Origin: Actinomycetota bacterium
Lineage (GTDB): Bacteria > Actinomycetota > Coriobacteriia > Anaerosomatales > UBA912
Assembly: GCA_018334075.1 (NCBI GenBank)
Contig: JAGXSC010000055.1
Location: forward strand, 1-48,624
DNA: 48,624 nt
Direction: 5' to 3'
Shown: piece after piece, positions 27,796 to 37,317 of the stretch
Numbering within the stretch: the stretch's first letter is position 1
Layout: the number at the start of each line of letters is the position of its first letter
The notes under the pieces: generated by a model
Databases searched by the model: none
Told to the model about the DNA's origin: nothing
The model's input: the letters and a program-made list of their open reading frames with translations, nothing else
Program-made: the position numbers and the translations under genes

Positions 27796-29064
27796 ATGGG
27801 TACCTCAAGGGTTGTGTTCGACAAGCTGCAAGGGCGTTATGCCCGGCGCATGGACGAGATGCGCAGTAGCGCTGTACGGGACCTGTTCGCCGCAGCTAGC
27901 AGGCCCGATGTGATCAGCCTTTCCGGCGGCATGCCCGAAGTCAGTCGGGTGCCAGCGCATACCGCTGCCGACGCGGCCTACAAGGCTGTGGCGCATCAGG
28001 GCGCCCGCGCGCTTCAATACGGCGGCAGCGAGGGCAGCATCGAGCTGAGAAGCATCATCATCGAGCTGATGGCCGAAACCGGCGTGCGCCTCAAAACCGA
28101 TGATATCGTCGTTACCGCCGGCGCGCAGCAGGCACTCGATCTTCTCGGCAAGATATTTCTGGATCCCGGGGATGTTGTTATTGCCGAGGGCCCGACTTAT
28201 CTCGGCGCTCTTCAGGCGTTTTCGGCATATGAGCCCGAGATCCGGTGTGTGCCGATGGACGATTGCGGCATGCGCATGGACCTGCTCGAAGCGGAGTTGC
28301 GAGCGCTCGGTCCGCGCGGGGCGAAGTTTATCTATACGATTCCTAACTTTCAAAATCCCGGCGGGGTCACGCTTGCCGCCGATCGCCGCCGCCGCCTGCT
28401 TGAGCTGTCGCGCGAGTACGATATCCCGATAATCGAAGACGATCCATACGGCAGGCTTCGCTTCGAAGGCGGGCACATAAAGCCGCTGCGAGCGCTCGAT
28501 CCCGAGGTCATCTACCTCGGCACTTTTTCGAAGATATTCGCTCCCGGCCTAAGGTTGGGATGGGTGGTCGCGCCACATCCCGTTCTCGCGAAGCTTCTTA
28601 TCGCGAAGCAAGCTGCGGATCTATGTGGGAGCGCTTTCGCTCAAACAACTGCGGAAGTGTATTTCCGCGGCACGCGATGGCGAAAGGTGGTTCAGGCCCT
28701 GACACGCGTTTATGCCGAGCGACGCGACGCCATGCTCGCCGCGCTCAGTGAGCACTTCCCAAAAGAGGCGAGATGGACATGCCCGGAAGGCGGATTTTTC
28801 GTCTGGGTCGAACTTCCGGCGTTCCTGGACACAGGAGTGATGCTTGCCGAGGCGGTCGAAAGAGGCGTGACTTTCGTGCCCGGCGATTCTTTCTTCCCCG
28901 ACGGGCGAGGACGGAACTGCATGCGTCTGGCGTTTTGTTACGCTGAGCCTGAGCGGATCGAAGAAGGAATAAGGCGTCTTGCCGAGGTGCTCGAGGACCG
29001 CCTCGAGCTGTACCGCGCCTTCATGGCCGCTGGAGCTTTGCCTGCCGAGGAAGGAGCCGCATGA
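27796..29064 (+). CDS. PLP-dependent aminotransferase, class I/II (2-aminoadipate/MocR-like fold)
   Basis: 422 residues. The fold type I PLP enzyme shows SLSGGMPEVSRVP at the start, YGGSEGSIELRSIIIELM, YTIPNFQNPGG, IEDDPYGRLRFEG and the PLP-lysine segment GTFSKIFAPGLRLGW. This is the AspC/LysN/MocR-like subgroup without the GntR DNA-binding domain; likely substrates are aromatic, branched or 2-aminoadipate-type amino acids. ATG 27796 is preceded by GGAGTGAG. The stop overlaps ddl by ATGA. That coupling hints at a link with wall precursor amino acids, but it is only suggestive. Confidence 0.88.
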   Translation: MGTSRVVFDKLQGRYARRMDEMRSSAVRDLFAAASRPDVISLSGGMPEVSRVPAHTAADAAYKAVAHQGARALQYGGSEGSIELRSIIIELMAETGVRLKTDDIVVTAGAQQALDLLGKIFLDPGDVVIAEGPTYLGALQAFSAYEPEIRCVPMDDCGMRMDLLEAELRALGPRGAKFIYTIPNFQNPGGVTLAADRRRRLLELSREYDIPIIEDDPYGRLRFEGGHIKPLRALDPEVIYLGTFSKIFAPGLRLGWVVAPHPVLAKLLIAKQAADLCGSAFAQTTAEVYFRGTRWRKVVQALTRVYAERRDAMLAALSEHFPKEARWTCPEGGFFVWVELPAFLDTGVMLAEAVERGVTFVPGDSFFPDGRGRNCMRLAFCYAEPERIEEGIRRLAEVLEDRLELYRAFMAAGALPAEEGAA

Positions 29065-30026
29065 ACAAAGAGAAGATAGCGGTATTGATGGGCGGTCGCT
29101 CTCTTGAGCGCGAAGTCTCGCTGAAAAGCGGCGAGCGCGTTTGTCAGGCGCTGGAGGACCTGGGCTACAAGGTCCTGCCTTTGGACCTGTCCCCGACTCT
29201 CGTGCAGACTTTGCGCTCCGAGCGGCCAGACGCGTGCTACATCGCGCTGCATGGCAGGTACGGCGAGGACGGAGCCATCCAGGAGCTGCTCGAGTTTCTC
29301 GGCGTTCCGTACACCGGACCGGGAGTAGTATCGAGTGTTCTGGCGTGGGACAAGCCGCTGGCAAAACGGCTCTTCGCCGAGCATGGCATTCCGACGCCTG
29401 CCTGGGTGAATTTGACGGCCGATGCATTCAAGCAGATGGGCGCGGCCTCGGCGCTTGATCTCGTGGTTGAAAGCACAGGGCCCTTCCCTCTGGCCGTCAA
29501 GCCGGCTAAACAAGGCTCGGCGCTTGGGCTGACCCGCGTCGATTCCGCGGATCGATTGGCGGAGGCACTGTTGACGGCGCTGAGCTACGACGACGCGGCG
29601 ATGATAGAGAAGTGGGTAGAAGGCCGCATGGTCGCTGTTTCTGTGTTCGACGGCCCCGAAGGCCCACAGCCGCTGCCGCCGGTTGAGATATCGCCTAAAA
29701 GCGGTGTCTTCGACTTCGCTTCGATGTACACTGCGGGCGAGACGGATTATTTCGTGCCCGCCAGGCTGGACGAAGCGGTCATGTCAGAGGTGAAGAAGTG
29801 CGCCATCGCGGTTCACACTTTGCTGGAGTGCCGAGATGTTTCGCGCGTGGACATGATAGTGGATTCGGCCGGAGGGCTGCATGTTTTGGAGTGCAATACT
29901 TCGCCGGGGATGACGGAGACATCCTTGCTGCCTATGGCCGCACAGGCGGTGGGGCTGTCGCTGGCGGATGTAGTCGAAAAACTGGTTAGCTCGGCGCTGG
30001 CGCGAAGTGCTGGTAAAAATCAATAG
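29061..30026 (+). CDS. ddl: D-alanine--D-alanine ligase
   Basis: 321 residues, typical of DdlB. It joins two D-alanines for the peptidoglycan pentapeptide. Visible: LMGGRSLEREVSLKSG, ALHGRYGEDGAIQELLEFL, PYTGPG, AVKPAKQGSALGL, and the C-terminal metal and ATP site VLECNTSPGMTETSLLP. The omega loop keeps the Tyr typical of D-Ala-D-Ala rather than D-Ala-D-lactate ligases. Co-translated with the upstream aminotransferase. Confidence 0.95.
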   Translation: MNKEKIAVLMGGRSLEREVSLKSGERVCQALEDLGYKVLPLDLSPTLVQTLRSERPDACYIALHGRYGEDGAIQELLEFLGVPYTGPGVVSSVLAWDKPLAKRLFAEHGIPTPAWVNLTADAFKQMGAASALDLVVESTGPFPLAVKPAKQGSALGLTRVDSADRLAEALLTALSYDDAAMIEKWVEGRMVAVSVFDGPEGPQPLPPVEISPKSGVFDFASMYTAGETDYFVPARLDEAVMSEVKKCAIAVHTLLECRDVSRVDMIVDSAGGLHVLECNTSPGMTETSLLPMAAQAVGLSLADVVEKLVSSALARSAGKNQ

Positions 30027-30130
30027 GGGTATATATCCTAAAGACAGCTCCAATTGCTGTGGCAGCACTCTTAAGGCTTAGGGCGCTGTGGTAATAGTCG
30101 GTCAGACCTCAATGACGGAGGTGCGTGGAA

Positions 30131-30628
30131 ATGTATGATTACAGACGTGGCGGTAGCGTAGTAGGGGCATTTTTGCTCGGCGGGCTTTGCGGAGCCGTGC
30201 TAGGGGTACTTTTTGCTCCGCGACCCGGCAAAGAAAGCAGAGAGATGCTTACTGATGCCGCCGAGAAGTACCTGGACGAAGGCAAGAGGCTTTGCGAGAC
30301 CGGTAAGGACAAAGTGGCCTCGGTGTATGAGACTGGCCGTGAGGTAGTCGAAGAAAGGTCCGACGAGATCAGGATCAAGATCGAGCAGGCGCGCGATCGT
30401 CTCCGTGAGCAGGTCGAGAGTGTTTCCGATACAGCGCGGGAGAAGATGGTCGAGGTTGTTCCTGCGGCCAAAGAGGCTGCTCACAAGGCCGCCGAGGCGG
30501 TTAAGTCAGGTGCCGATATCGCGGAGAAGAGGGCGCAGGAGACTCTTGACCTGGTCGCTGAGAAAGCGGCCGCTGATCGCGATAAGCCCAAGCCTTCCGC
30601 CGGAGCAGGAGGCCTTCCCTCTCTGTAG
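30131..30628 (+). CDS. YtxH domain protein
   Basis: 165 residues. The N-terminal membrane helix GSVVGAFLLGGLCGAVLGVLF is followed by APRPGKESREML, the YtxH signature, then a long charged helical region rich in Ala, Glu and Lys (about residues 40-150), probably a coiled coil. YtxH proteins are often stress-induced; their molecular role is not settled. ATG 30131 is chosen since GGAGGTG (30117-30123) lies 7 bp before it; a GTG two codons earlier is too close. The next gene, a PRC-barrel protein, begins 3 bp after the stop. Confidence 0.85.
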   Translation: MYDYRRGGSVVGAFLLGGLCGAVLGVLFAPRPGKESREMLTDAAEKYLDEGKRLCETGKDKVASVYETGREVVEERSDEIRIKIEQARDRLREQVESVSDTAREKMVEVVPAAKEAAHKAAEAVKSGADIAEKRAQETLDLVAEKAAADRDKPKPSAGAGGLPSL

Positions 30629-30631
30629 CGC

Positions 30632-31375
30632 ATGAGTGCGACTTCGCGTGCAACCCACATGCTTTCGGCTCATGACATAATCGAACTCCCGGTCGTGGAT
30701 GCTCGCGACCGAGATGCCGGGATGGTGGAGCACGTGTTGTTCCACCCCCAAGCTCCAACGGTCGTCGGTTTTCAGATACGACCGCCTAGGTTGGCGCACC
30801 TTATCGCCAGGAAACCACGGTTTGTTCCCCTTGGGCAGGTGCAGATCCTGGAGGGTAGGCTCAGGTACACTTCGGCGAAACCGGATACAAGGCTCCAGGC
30901 CGAGAAAAAGCAAGGGTTTACCTGGGACGACAGTGTGGTTTGGCGCATGATGCCTGTAGTGAGCGAATCCGGACAAGCACTGGGCCTGGTCAAGGATGTC
31001 TTGTTCTCGGCGAGTGAAGGCAAGGTTCAAGAGGTCTTTCTTACCGGAGGGCTCGCGGCAGATATAGCGGTAGGTACGCAGCGGTTGTCTGGAGAGATGG
31101 TTATCGGATTTGATCGCGGAAAAGAGGCGATTGTCGCTAGAGATGTGGCGTTGTCCGTAGAACTCTCTGGCGGGGTTGCCGCAAAGTCGGGCAGAGCCGC
31201 GGCTGTGGCCAAGGTGACTGCCGGAAAAGTCGCGAGAAAGGCGGCAAAGACCGCTGTTGACCTCACCGACAAGGCCTCTAAGCATGATCTCGTCAAAGAG
31301 ACGGTCAAGCGGGGATCGTCAGGATGGAAGGCCTTCCGGGACGGGTTCTCGGAAGGCATGCGGGAGAAGGACTGA
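30632..31375 (+). CDS. PRC-barrel domain protein
   Basis: 247 residues. Two PRC-barrel-like modules can be traced: residues 10-80 (ELPVVDARDRDAGMVEHVLF) and residues 100-170 (PVVSESGQALGLVKDVLFSA). The C-terminal 80 residues are Ala- and Lys-rich and helical. PRC-barrel proteins include RimM and the photosynthetic reaction centre H subunit; free-standing ones are of unknown function. The ribosome site is weak, and translation may be coupled to the YtxH gene 3 bp upstream. Confidence 0.75.
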   Translation: MSATSRATHMLSAHDIIELPVVDARDRDAGMVEHVLFHPQAPTVVGFQIRPPRLAHLIARKPRFVPLGQVQILEGRLRYTSAKPDTRLQAEKKQGFTWDDSVVWRMMPVVSESGQALGLVKDVLFSASEGKVQEVFLTGGLAADIAVGTQRLSGEMVIGFDRGKEAIVARDVALSVELSGGVAAKSGRAAAVAKVTAGKVARKAAKTAVDLTDKASKHDLVKETVKRGSSGWKAFRDGFSEGMREKD

Positions 31376-31381
31376 GGTGGC

Positions 31382-32035
31382 GTGGGACTCAATCGCAGGC
31401 TGAGACCTTTGTCGGCCGCCAACATATCCAAGCTGCCCGAGTTTTGTCAGGGATGCGTTTTTTGGGAGAGTGCCGAGCCGTTGGAGGTTTTATGCGGCTC
31501 ATCGTGCGATCCGGAAGCGGCGCGCCGCTGGTATCTTGACGTTTCAAGTGAGTGGGGCGAGTGCGGACGTATAGCGCTAGAGGGAGACGAGGCTCTCGGC
31601 TTTATCAAGTATGCGCCTTTCAGGTTTTTGCCGCAGTCAGCGAATCTGCCCGGCGCCTCGCCGAAAGATGATGATGTGTTGCTGGCATGCATGCACATCC
31701 GTAGCGAAGCGCGAAATCTCGGCCTTGGCACGCTGCTACTTCGCGCGGCCTTGAAAGACATAGCCTCTCGCGGCGAGCGGGCAGTTTATGCGTACGCCAC
31801 AACCGATACGAGGCATCTGGAGAAGCAACCGATGATAAGTGCCAATTTTTTGCTCCATAATGGCTTTACGATCATGCATCCGCACCCGCACTATCCGCTG
31901 TTGCGGTTGGAGCTAAAATCATTGGCGCTTCTTACCGAAAACTTCGAATCGGTGTTGAGCTCCTTGAGAATTCCGTTGCGGCAAAGGATGCGGATGCCAT
32001 CTCCGTCAATTGAGAGCAGAGGAATACAAGAATGA
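31382..32035 (+). CDS. GNAT family acetyltransferase
   Basis: 217 residues. The acetyl-CoA site is seen in LLACMHIRSEARNLGLGTLLLRAALKDIA (residues 98-126; Q/RxxGxG/A-type loop), with preceding strands GFIKYAPFRF. The N-terminus carries CQGCVFWE and further Cys residues (CGSSC), giving a Cys-rich start seen in some GNAT proteins of anaerobes. The acceptor is unknown. Translation probably starts at GTG 31382; the stop overlaps the next ATG (ATGA). Confidence 0.8.
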   Translation: MGLNRRLRPLSAANISKLPEFCQGCVFWESAEPLEVLCGSSCDPEAARRWYLDVSSEWGECGRIALEGDEALGFIKYAPFRFLPQSANLPGASPKDDDVLLACMHIRSEARNLGLGTLLLRAALKDIASRGERAVYAYATTDTRHLEKQPMISANFLLHNGFTIMHPHPHYPLLRLELKSLALLTENFESVLSSLRIPLRQRMRMPSPSIESRGIQE

Positions 32036-32532
32036 CAGGTGAAGGCGTTGTGACGCGCGTCAACAAGAAAAACTCGGCGCGTCGCGTAAGGGATGTGCTT
32101 GAGTCGCTCGGCTTGGCCGATGAGATAGTCACTTTCGAGCAATCGACCAAAACCGCGCAGATGGCCGCCGACGCAATCGGTTGCGAGCTTGGCCAGATAG
32201 TAAAGACGATAGTTTTCGTGGCCGACGCCTCGCCGGTTGTTGTACTTGTGGCTGGAGACCGCCGAGGGGATACCGACGCGATAGCTGCCGAACTCGGCGC
32301 CGAAAGGATCAAGATGGCCGACGCCGATACGGTACGCGCGGCGACAGGTTACGCTATCGGCGGCGTCTCGCCGTTCGATTTGCCGGAAGACTTGCAGGTT
32401 CTTGTCGACGATTCGCTTGCCAGGTTCGATCTGCTGTATCCCGCTGCGGGCACTCCGCAGTCGATAGTCTGTTTGACGAGAGACTTGCTCCTGCAGGTCG
32501 TAAAGGGTCGGATAGCGAGAGTCGCGAGTTGA
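32032..32532 (+). CDS. YbaK/EbsC family aminoacyl-tRNA deacylase-like protein
   Basis: 166 residues. These single-domain proteins hydrolyse mischarged tRNAs, for example Cys-tRNA(Pro) in the case of YbaK. The family pattern is visible: TFEQSTKTAQMAADAIGCE, then IVKTIVFVAD with the conserved Lys, AVxxGDRRGD-like GDRRGDTDAIAAELGAE, GYAIGGVSPFDLP and the final CLTRDLLLQVV. It overlaps the upstream acetyltransferase gene. Confidence 0.88.
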   Translation: MTGEGVVTRVNKKNSARRVRDVLESLGLADEIVTFEQSTKTAQMAADAIGCELGQIVKTIVFVADASPVVVLVAGDRRGDTDAIAAELGAERIKMADADTVRAATGYAIGGVSPFDLPEDLQVLVDDSLARFDLLYPAAGTPQSIVCLTRDLLLQVVKGRIARVAS

Positions 32533-32539
32533 TTTGCCG

Positions 32540-32662
32540 ATGAAGATCGTTCCTGTGGCGCGCCCTGATGATCAGCGGCCAGCCCCACTCGTCATCATAA
32601 CCGCGGTTGTGCTGATTGGCGCTCTGGCGGCGATAGCGATGGCGCCCTTTTACCGCGCCTAG
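32540..32662 (+). CDS. 40-residue single-helix membrane peptide
   Basis: A short frame from ATG 32540 to TAG encodes a polar N-terminus (KIVPVARPDDQRPAP) and one strong membrane helix (LVIITAVVLIGALAAIAMA). It starts 7 bp after the YbaK-like gene and ends 10 bp before the convergent folate gene. The ribosome site is weak, so translation would rely on coupling. It could be a genuine small membrane protein. Confidence 0.45.
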   Translation: MKIVPVARPDDQRPAPLVIITAVVLIGALAAIAMAPFYRA

Positions 32663-32672
32663 ACCATTCGCG

Positions 32673-33254
32673 CTAACGCCGGAGGGGGCCCCGCAGTATC
32701 ACGCTCGGAGTGATCACGACATCGACGCGCTGGTCGTGGGCAAGCTCCGGCACCTTCTCGGTGATCTGGAAGTCAAACGCCAACGCGATACGATGCGCCA
32801 ATGGAGTGGCCGCGAGCAGCCGGTCATAGTATCCGCCGCCCATCCCGATTCTCGCGCCGCGCGCATCGAAGGCTGTGCCGGGAACGATGATCAGGTCGAG
32901 TGAGTCCGGATCCATCCGGAGAGCGTCGGCTTCTGGCTGGCGAAGGCCGAAAGGGCCGCTTTCGAGTGAAACGTCGGCCTCGCACATGTGAAGCGTGAGG
33001 AACGTTTTGTCCTGGACTCTCGGCAGGCAGATCACGGCCCCTTGCAAGCGCAATGCATCAAGCAGAGGCTTCGGATCGAACTCCTCCGGTAAAGCAGCAT
33101 AGCCCAGCACGTGGGTGGCGTTTGCGACTTCCGGCAGGTCAAGCGCACGCTCGACTATTTGCTCGGCGAGAAGCTGACGCTCCTCGCTCGTCACCTTCGC
33201 CCTTGCGGCCCGCATAAGCTGCCGCAGGCGAGTTTTCTCGAGAGCGTCATCCAC
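32673..33254 (-). CDS. 5-formyltetrahydrofolate cyclo-ligase
   Basis: 193 residues. It converts 5-formyltetrahydrofolate to 5,10-methenyltetrahydrofolate using ATP. The conserved C-terminal block VPGTAFDARGARIGMGGGYYDRLL is diagnostic, and the N-terminal helix with RQLMRAARAKVTSEER fits the family. It starts with GTG and overlaps the end of the upstream HAD phosphatase gene by 8 bp on the same strand, so the two form a small operon. Confidence 0.93.
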   Translation of the reverse strand: MDDALEKTRLRQLMRAARAKVTSEERQLLAEQIVERALDLPEVANATHVLGYAALPEEFDPKPLLDALRLQGAVICLPRVQDKTFLTLHMCEADVSLESGPFGLRQPEADALRMDPDSLDLIIVPGTAFDARGARIGMGGGYYDRLLAATPLAHRIALAFDFQITEKVPELAHDQRVDVVITPSVILRGPLRR

Positions 33255-34137
33255 GGCCGGCGGCCTTCAGCCACTCTAGCGCCATTTCCGCCCAGCCGTC
33301 GCCTCTTTCCTTGCGCGTCACCGCGATGTTGTCGCGTTTAGCGGTCGCCTCTCGCACAGATGTGTCCCGCAGGCCGTTGGCCACAATCACGCCCAGGCCG
33401 AGCACATCCGCCATCTCAGCGTCTGTCACCGAATCTCCCACGGACATGGCGGTCATTGGGTCGAGTTCTCGGCGCGCCGAATCAAGCTCTATCGCCAGGG
33501 CCTTGGTGACGCCTGACGGAATTAGGTGGTAGGCGTGTACCTCCTCGACGTCAACCAGGGTCGTCGCGATCGGGTGGATAATGCCGTTGTCGACGATGTC
33601 GATAGGCAAGTCTATCTCCGCCAGCACCTCGGCGGCCTCGAACACATCTATCGACCCCCTGAGGACGTGCGTCGCCTCACGGTTCAGATGATAAGGAGCG
33701 TGGTTTTCTATCTTGCCTGGAAACGCCGAGAAGAGCGCCTCAAGCGCGCCCGCCCGCTCGATTGCCTGAAACGGAGTTTCGTCCTCGCGTAAATCGCCTT
33801 GCTCCCAGGAGCCCGTGCAGTAGACCGGCTCAGCGCCCCTGTCAGCAACGATGACGCATCCTAGCTCGGCGATAAACCCTCGCCAGCCGCACAGACGCGC
33901 TATCTCTGCGATCTGGATGCGATTGCGGCCGGAGCACACCACAACTTCGAGATTCGCGCTGTTGATGCGGACGATGGCTTCGGCGGCCGTAAGCGACGGG
34001 CGAGAGTCCGCGCCCACAAGCAGCGAACCACCTTTTCCGAGAAGAGTTCCATCCAGATCGGTGTAGAGCAATCTGATCTCGGGAAGCCTCTCTGAAAAGA
34101 GCGGGTGTTCGTCAAGGTGAAGGAAGTTTCGGGACAT
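33247..34137 (-). CDS. HAD superfamily phosphatase (Cof/sucrose-phosphatase-like)
   Basis: 296 residues. HAD motif I is YTDLDGTLLGKGG and motif IV is SVGDSVTDAEMADVLG, with VCSGRNRIQI as motif II; the cap region lies between them. Such enzymes remove phosphate from sugars or related metabolites; the substrate is not evident. ATG 34137 is preferred: GAGGAA lies 4 bp upstream, and an in-frame GTG at 34179 falls at the predicted transcript start. It shares a divergent control region with the zinc-ribbon acetyltransferase. Confidence 0.85.
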   Translation of the reverse strand: MSRNFLHLDEHPLFSERLPEIRLLYTDLDGTLLGKGGSLLVGADSRPSLTAAEAIVRINSANLEVVVCSGRNRIQIAEIARLCGWRGFIAELGCVIVADRGAEPVYCTGSWEQGDLREDETPFQAIERAGALEALFSAFPGKIENHAPYHLNREATHVLRGSIDVFEAAEVLAEIDLPIDIVDNGIIHPIATTLVDVEEVHAYHLIPSGVTKALAIELDSARRELDPMTAMSVGDSVTDAEMADVLGLGVIVANGLRDTSVREATAKRDNIAVTRKERGDGWAEMALEWLKAAGRG

Positions 34138-34181
34138 GGTTCCTCGGCTGTAAGCATTGGGAATATCTTTATCGTGCACCT

Positions 34182-34202
34182 ATTATATCGAAGCGCTTCG
34201 AT
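34182..34202 (-). promoter_or_regulatory. Perfect 16-bp palindrome against a TATAAT box
   Basis: ATCGAAGCGCTTCGAT (34187-34202) is a perfect palindrome. It is joined, on the minus strand, to a consensus TATAAT (34187-34182) reading toward the HAD phosphatase. The palindrome covers the spacer of that promoter, an operator-like position. On the plus strand TATAAA (34227-34232) could serve the divergent acetyltransferase gene. The cognate regulator is not known. Confidence 0.6.
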
Positions 34203-34282
34203 GATGCGTGATTCGCGCGGAAACGGTATAAACTATAGGGGTAGTTGCTGTGTTGCGTTGACGGGACCCGAGCGAGGAAATC

Positions 34283-34891
34283 ATGACAGTCGCAGATTTT
34301 GACATGCCGTATCCGCAGTATCATTGCCCATCCTGTGGCAAGGATCTTCCTTTGGGCGAGGCGCGCATGACGGTAATGTGCGCGGAGCACTTCTTCGGTG
34401 ACAAGCTGGATTTTGCGGTTCGCGAGGCACTCCCTGCGGATCGTGCCGCGATAGAGGAGATTTGCGATCGGGCGCTTGGCGAGGTCGAGGTAGATGCCTT
34501 CGGGCGGACTTACGATGTGACCCAGGGAGCCAATCTCATCGCCGAGGTGGATGGCAAGCTTGGTGGACTGCTTTCGATGGCGATCGATCGGGGAGAGCTA
34601 GTGATCGTGCTGCTGTCGGTTTATCCGGAGCACCAGGGCCGCTCCTTGGGCTCCGCGTTGCTGAACGCGGCTATTTCATTTGCGAGCGCGCGGAGTCTAC
34701 CCATCGTTCGCGTGGCCGTTTCCAACGACGACATTCCCCTGCTCTACTTTTACCAGCGCAACGGTTTTACCATCTACGATATCGCTGTAGGACGTCTCAT
34801 TGACGAGTCAGGCACCTCGGTTGCAGGGTTTTCGGGAATTCTTTCGCGCGACGAGATACATCTGCGTAGGCCGGTTTGCGATAAACGCTAG
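34283..34891 (+). CDS. GNAT acetyltransferase with N-terminal zinc ribbon
   Basis: 202 residues. The first 40 carry Cys15, Cys18, Cys33 and His36 (CPSCG, then CAEH), a CxxC-x14-CxxH pattern likely to bind zinc. A GNAT domain follows, with LLSVYPEHQGRSLGSALLNA as the acetyl-CoA loop and VSNDDIPLLYFYQRNGF near the end. The acceptor is unknown; the ribbon may bind nucleic acid or protein. GAGGAAAT precedes the ATG. It diverges from the HAD phosphatase gene. Confidence 0.83.
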   Translation: MTVADFDMPYPQYHCPSCGKDLPLGEARMTVMCAEHFFGDKLDFAVREALPADRAAIEEICDRALGEVEVDAFGRTYDVTQGANLIAEVDGKLGGLLSMAIDRGELVIVLLSVYPEHQGRSLGSALLNAAISFASARSLPIVRVAVSNDDIPLLYFYQRNGFTIYDIAVGRLIDESGTSVAGFSGILSRDEIHLRRPVCDKR

Positions 34892-34942
34892 AGCTAAACA
34901 AAGTCTTTCCGCAAAGAAATGACACAAGGCCAAGGGGGCGTA

Positions 34943-35569
34943 ATGGTGTTTAGGGACAGGGTCGAGGCCGGGAACCTTCTGGCAGAGTCACTCGTTGATG
35001 TGATGCCCGATCGGGATAACGCCGTGGTGCTCGGAATCCCTCGAGGAGGCGTTATCGTGGCTGCGGAGATAGCGCGAAAGCTGGGCCTGTTACTGGGGGT
35101 GGTCGTCACTAACAAGATTCCAGCTCCGGGCAATCCCGAGTACGCCATAGGCGCTGTCGGCCCGGACGGAGTGGTGACACTCAACCTCAACTCCGGGTTT
35201 ACCATGGAAGAAGTCGAGAGACTCGCAACTCCTGTTCGCGCCAAAGTGCAGAACCGCCGAGACAAATACAGCATGAGCCGCGATGCCGAAATCGATCCTC
35301 AGGGCAAGGATATTGTGCTCGTAGACGATGGTATCGCCACGGGACTTACGGCGTTTGCAGCCATCGATTACCTAAAGCGAAAATGGGCAAGGAACATCGT
35401 TGTTGCGGTTCCGGTGATAGCGGCGGACGCGGCGCAAGTGATACGCACTAAGGGTTGCCGCCTCGTGACCCTTGCGGAACCGCCGGTTTTTTATTCGGTC
35501 AGCCAGTTTTATCAAAGCTTCGATCAGGTAAGCGATGACGAGGTGCAAAAAGTGCTGGCAGCGGGTTAA
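34943..35569 (+). CDS. Phosphoribosyltransferase domain protein
   Basis: 208 residues. The type I phosphoribosyltransferase PRPP motif is DIVLVDDGIATGLTAFAAI, with an N-terminal GIPRGGVIVAAEIARKLGL. This matches a widespread group of predicted phosphoribosyltransferases often encoded near erythromycin esterase or dienelactone hydrolase genes; the substrate is not established. ATG 34943 is chosen because AAGGGGG sits 5 bp before it; the ATG eight codons earlier has only a weak site. Confidence 0.85.
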   Translation: MVFRDRVEAGNLLAESLVDVMPDRDNAVVLGIPRGGVIVAAEIARKLGLLLGVVVTNKIPAPGNPEYAIGAVGPDGVVTLNLNSGFTMEEVERLATPVRAKVQNRRDKYSMSRDAEIDPQGKDIVLVDDGIATGLTAFAAIDYLKRKWARNIVVAVPVIAADAAQVIRTKGCRLVTLAEPPVFYSVSQFYQSFDQVSDDEVQKVLAAG

Positions 35570-35625
35570 CCAGCGCGCGGCCGGTGGAGCTTTCCCTGAC
35601 GGACTGCTCCCCAGAAGTCAGACTC

Positions 35626-35700
35626 TGGTGCCCCCGACAGGAATCGAACCTATATCCCACGCTTAGGAGGCGCGTGCACTATCCATTGTGCTACGGGGGC
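35626..35700 (-). tRNA. tRNA-Arg(CCT)
   Basis: The minus strand folds into a full cloverleaf. The acceptor stem is GCCCCCG with CGGGGGC, the D stem GCAC/GTGC, the anticodon stem CGCGC/GCGTG (one G-T pair) with loop CTCCTAA, and the T loop TTCGATT. The anticodon CCT reads AGG (Arg). The 3' CCA (35628-35626) is encoded. Confidence 0.95.
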
Positions 35701-35757
35701 ATTCAAGCCGGCAATCGGCCGAGTTGACTTTGGAGATTTTACCATCGGAAGTGCAGA

Positions 35758-35802
35758 TGCCAACGAATAAATATTCAATATGGCAATGCTTTGAGCTTAT
35801 AC
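35758..35802 (+). promoter_or_regulatory. Possible gdhA promoter with inverted repeat
   Basis: TTCAAT (35774-35779) and TTATAC (35797-35802) are 17 bp apart, a weak sigma-70 match. The arms TGCCA (35758-35762) and TGGCA (35781-35785) flank the -35 and could bind a regulator. The rest of the gap between the tRNA and gdhA (35701-35878) shows nothing else clear. Confidence 0.3.
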
Positions 35803-35812
35803 GGTACCATAG

Positions 35813-37240
<1,428 letters not shown>

Positions 37241-37281
37241 CGCGCGCCTGACGCATCAGACCAGAGTGTGATTTGAGGTTT

Positions 37282-37317
37282 AGGTAGCGGTCCTGTTATG
37301 GGGCCGCTACCTTTTTT
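37282..37317 (+). terminator. Intrinsic terminator after gdhA
   Basis: AGGTAGCGG (37282-37290) pairs perfectly with CCGCTACCT (37304-37312), followed by a run of six T. The right arm contains the stop codon of the convergent cytochrome b gene, so the hairpin may serve both directions, though the minus strand lacks a good T-run. Confidence 0.9.

Noticed and set aside
30020-30040. GGGTAT sequence resembling a SigB-type -10 upstream of the YtxH gene
   Set aside because: No matching -35 (GTTT-like) at the right distance, so support is too weak.
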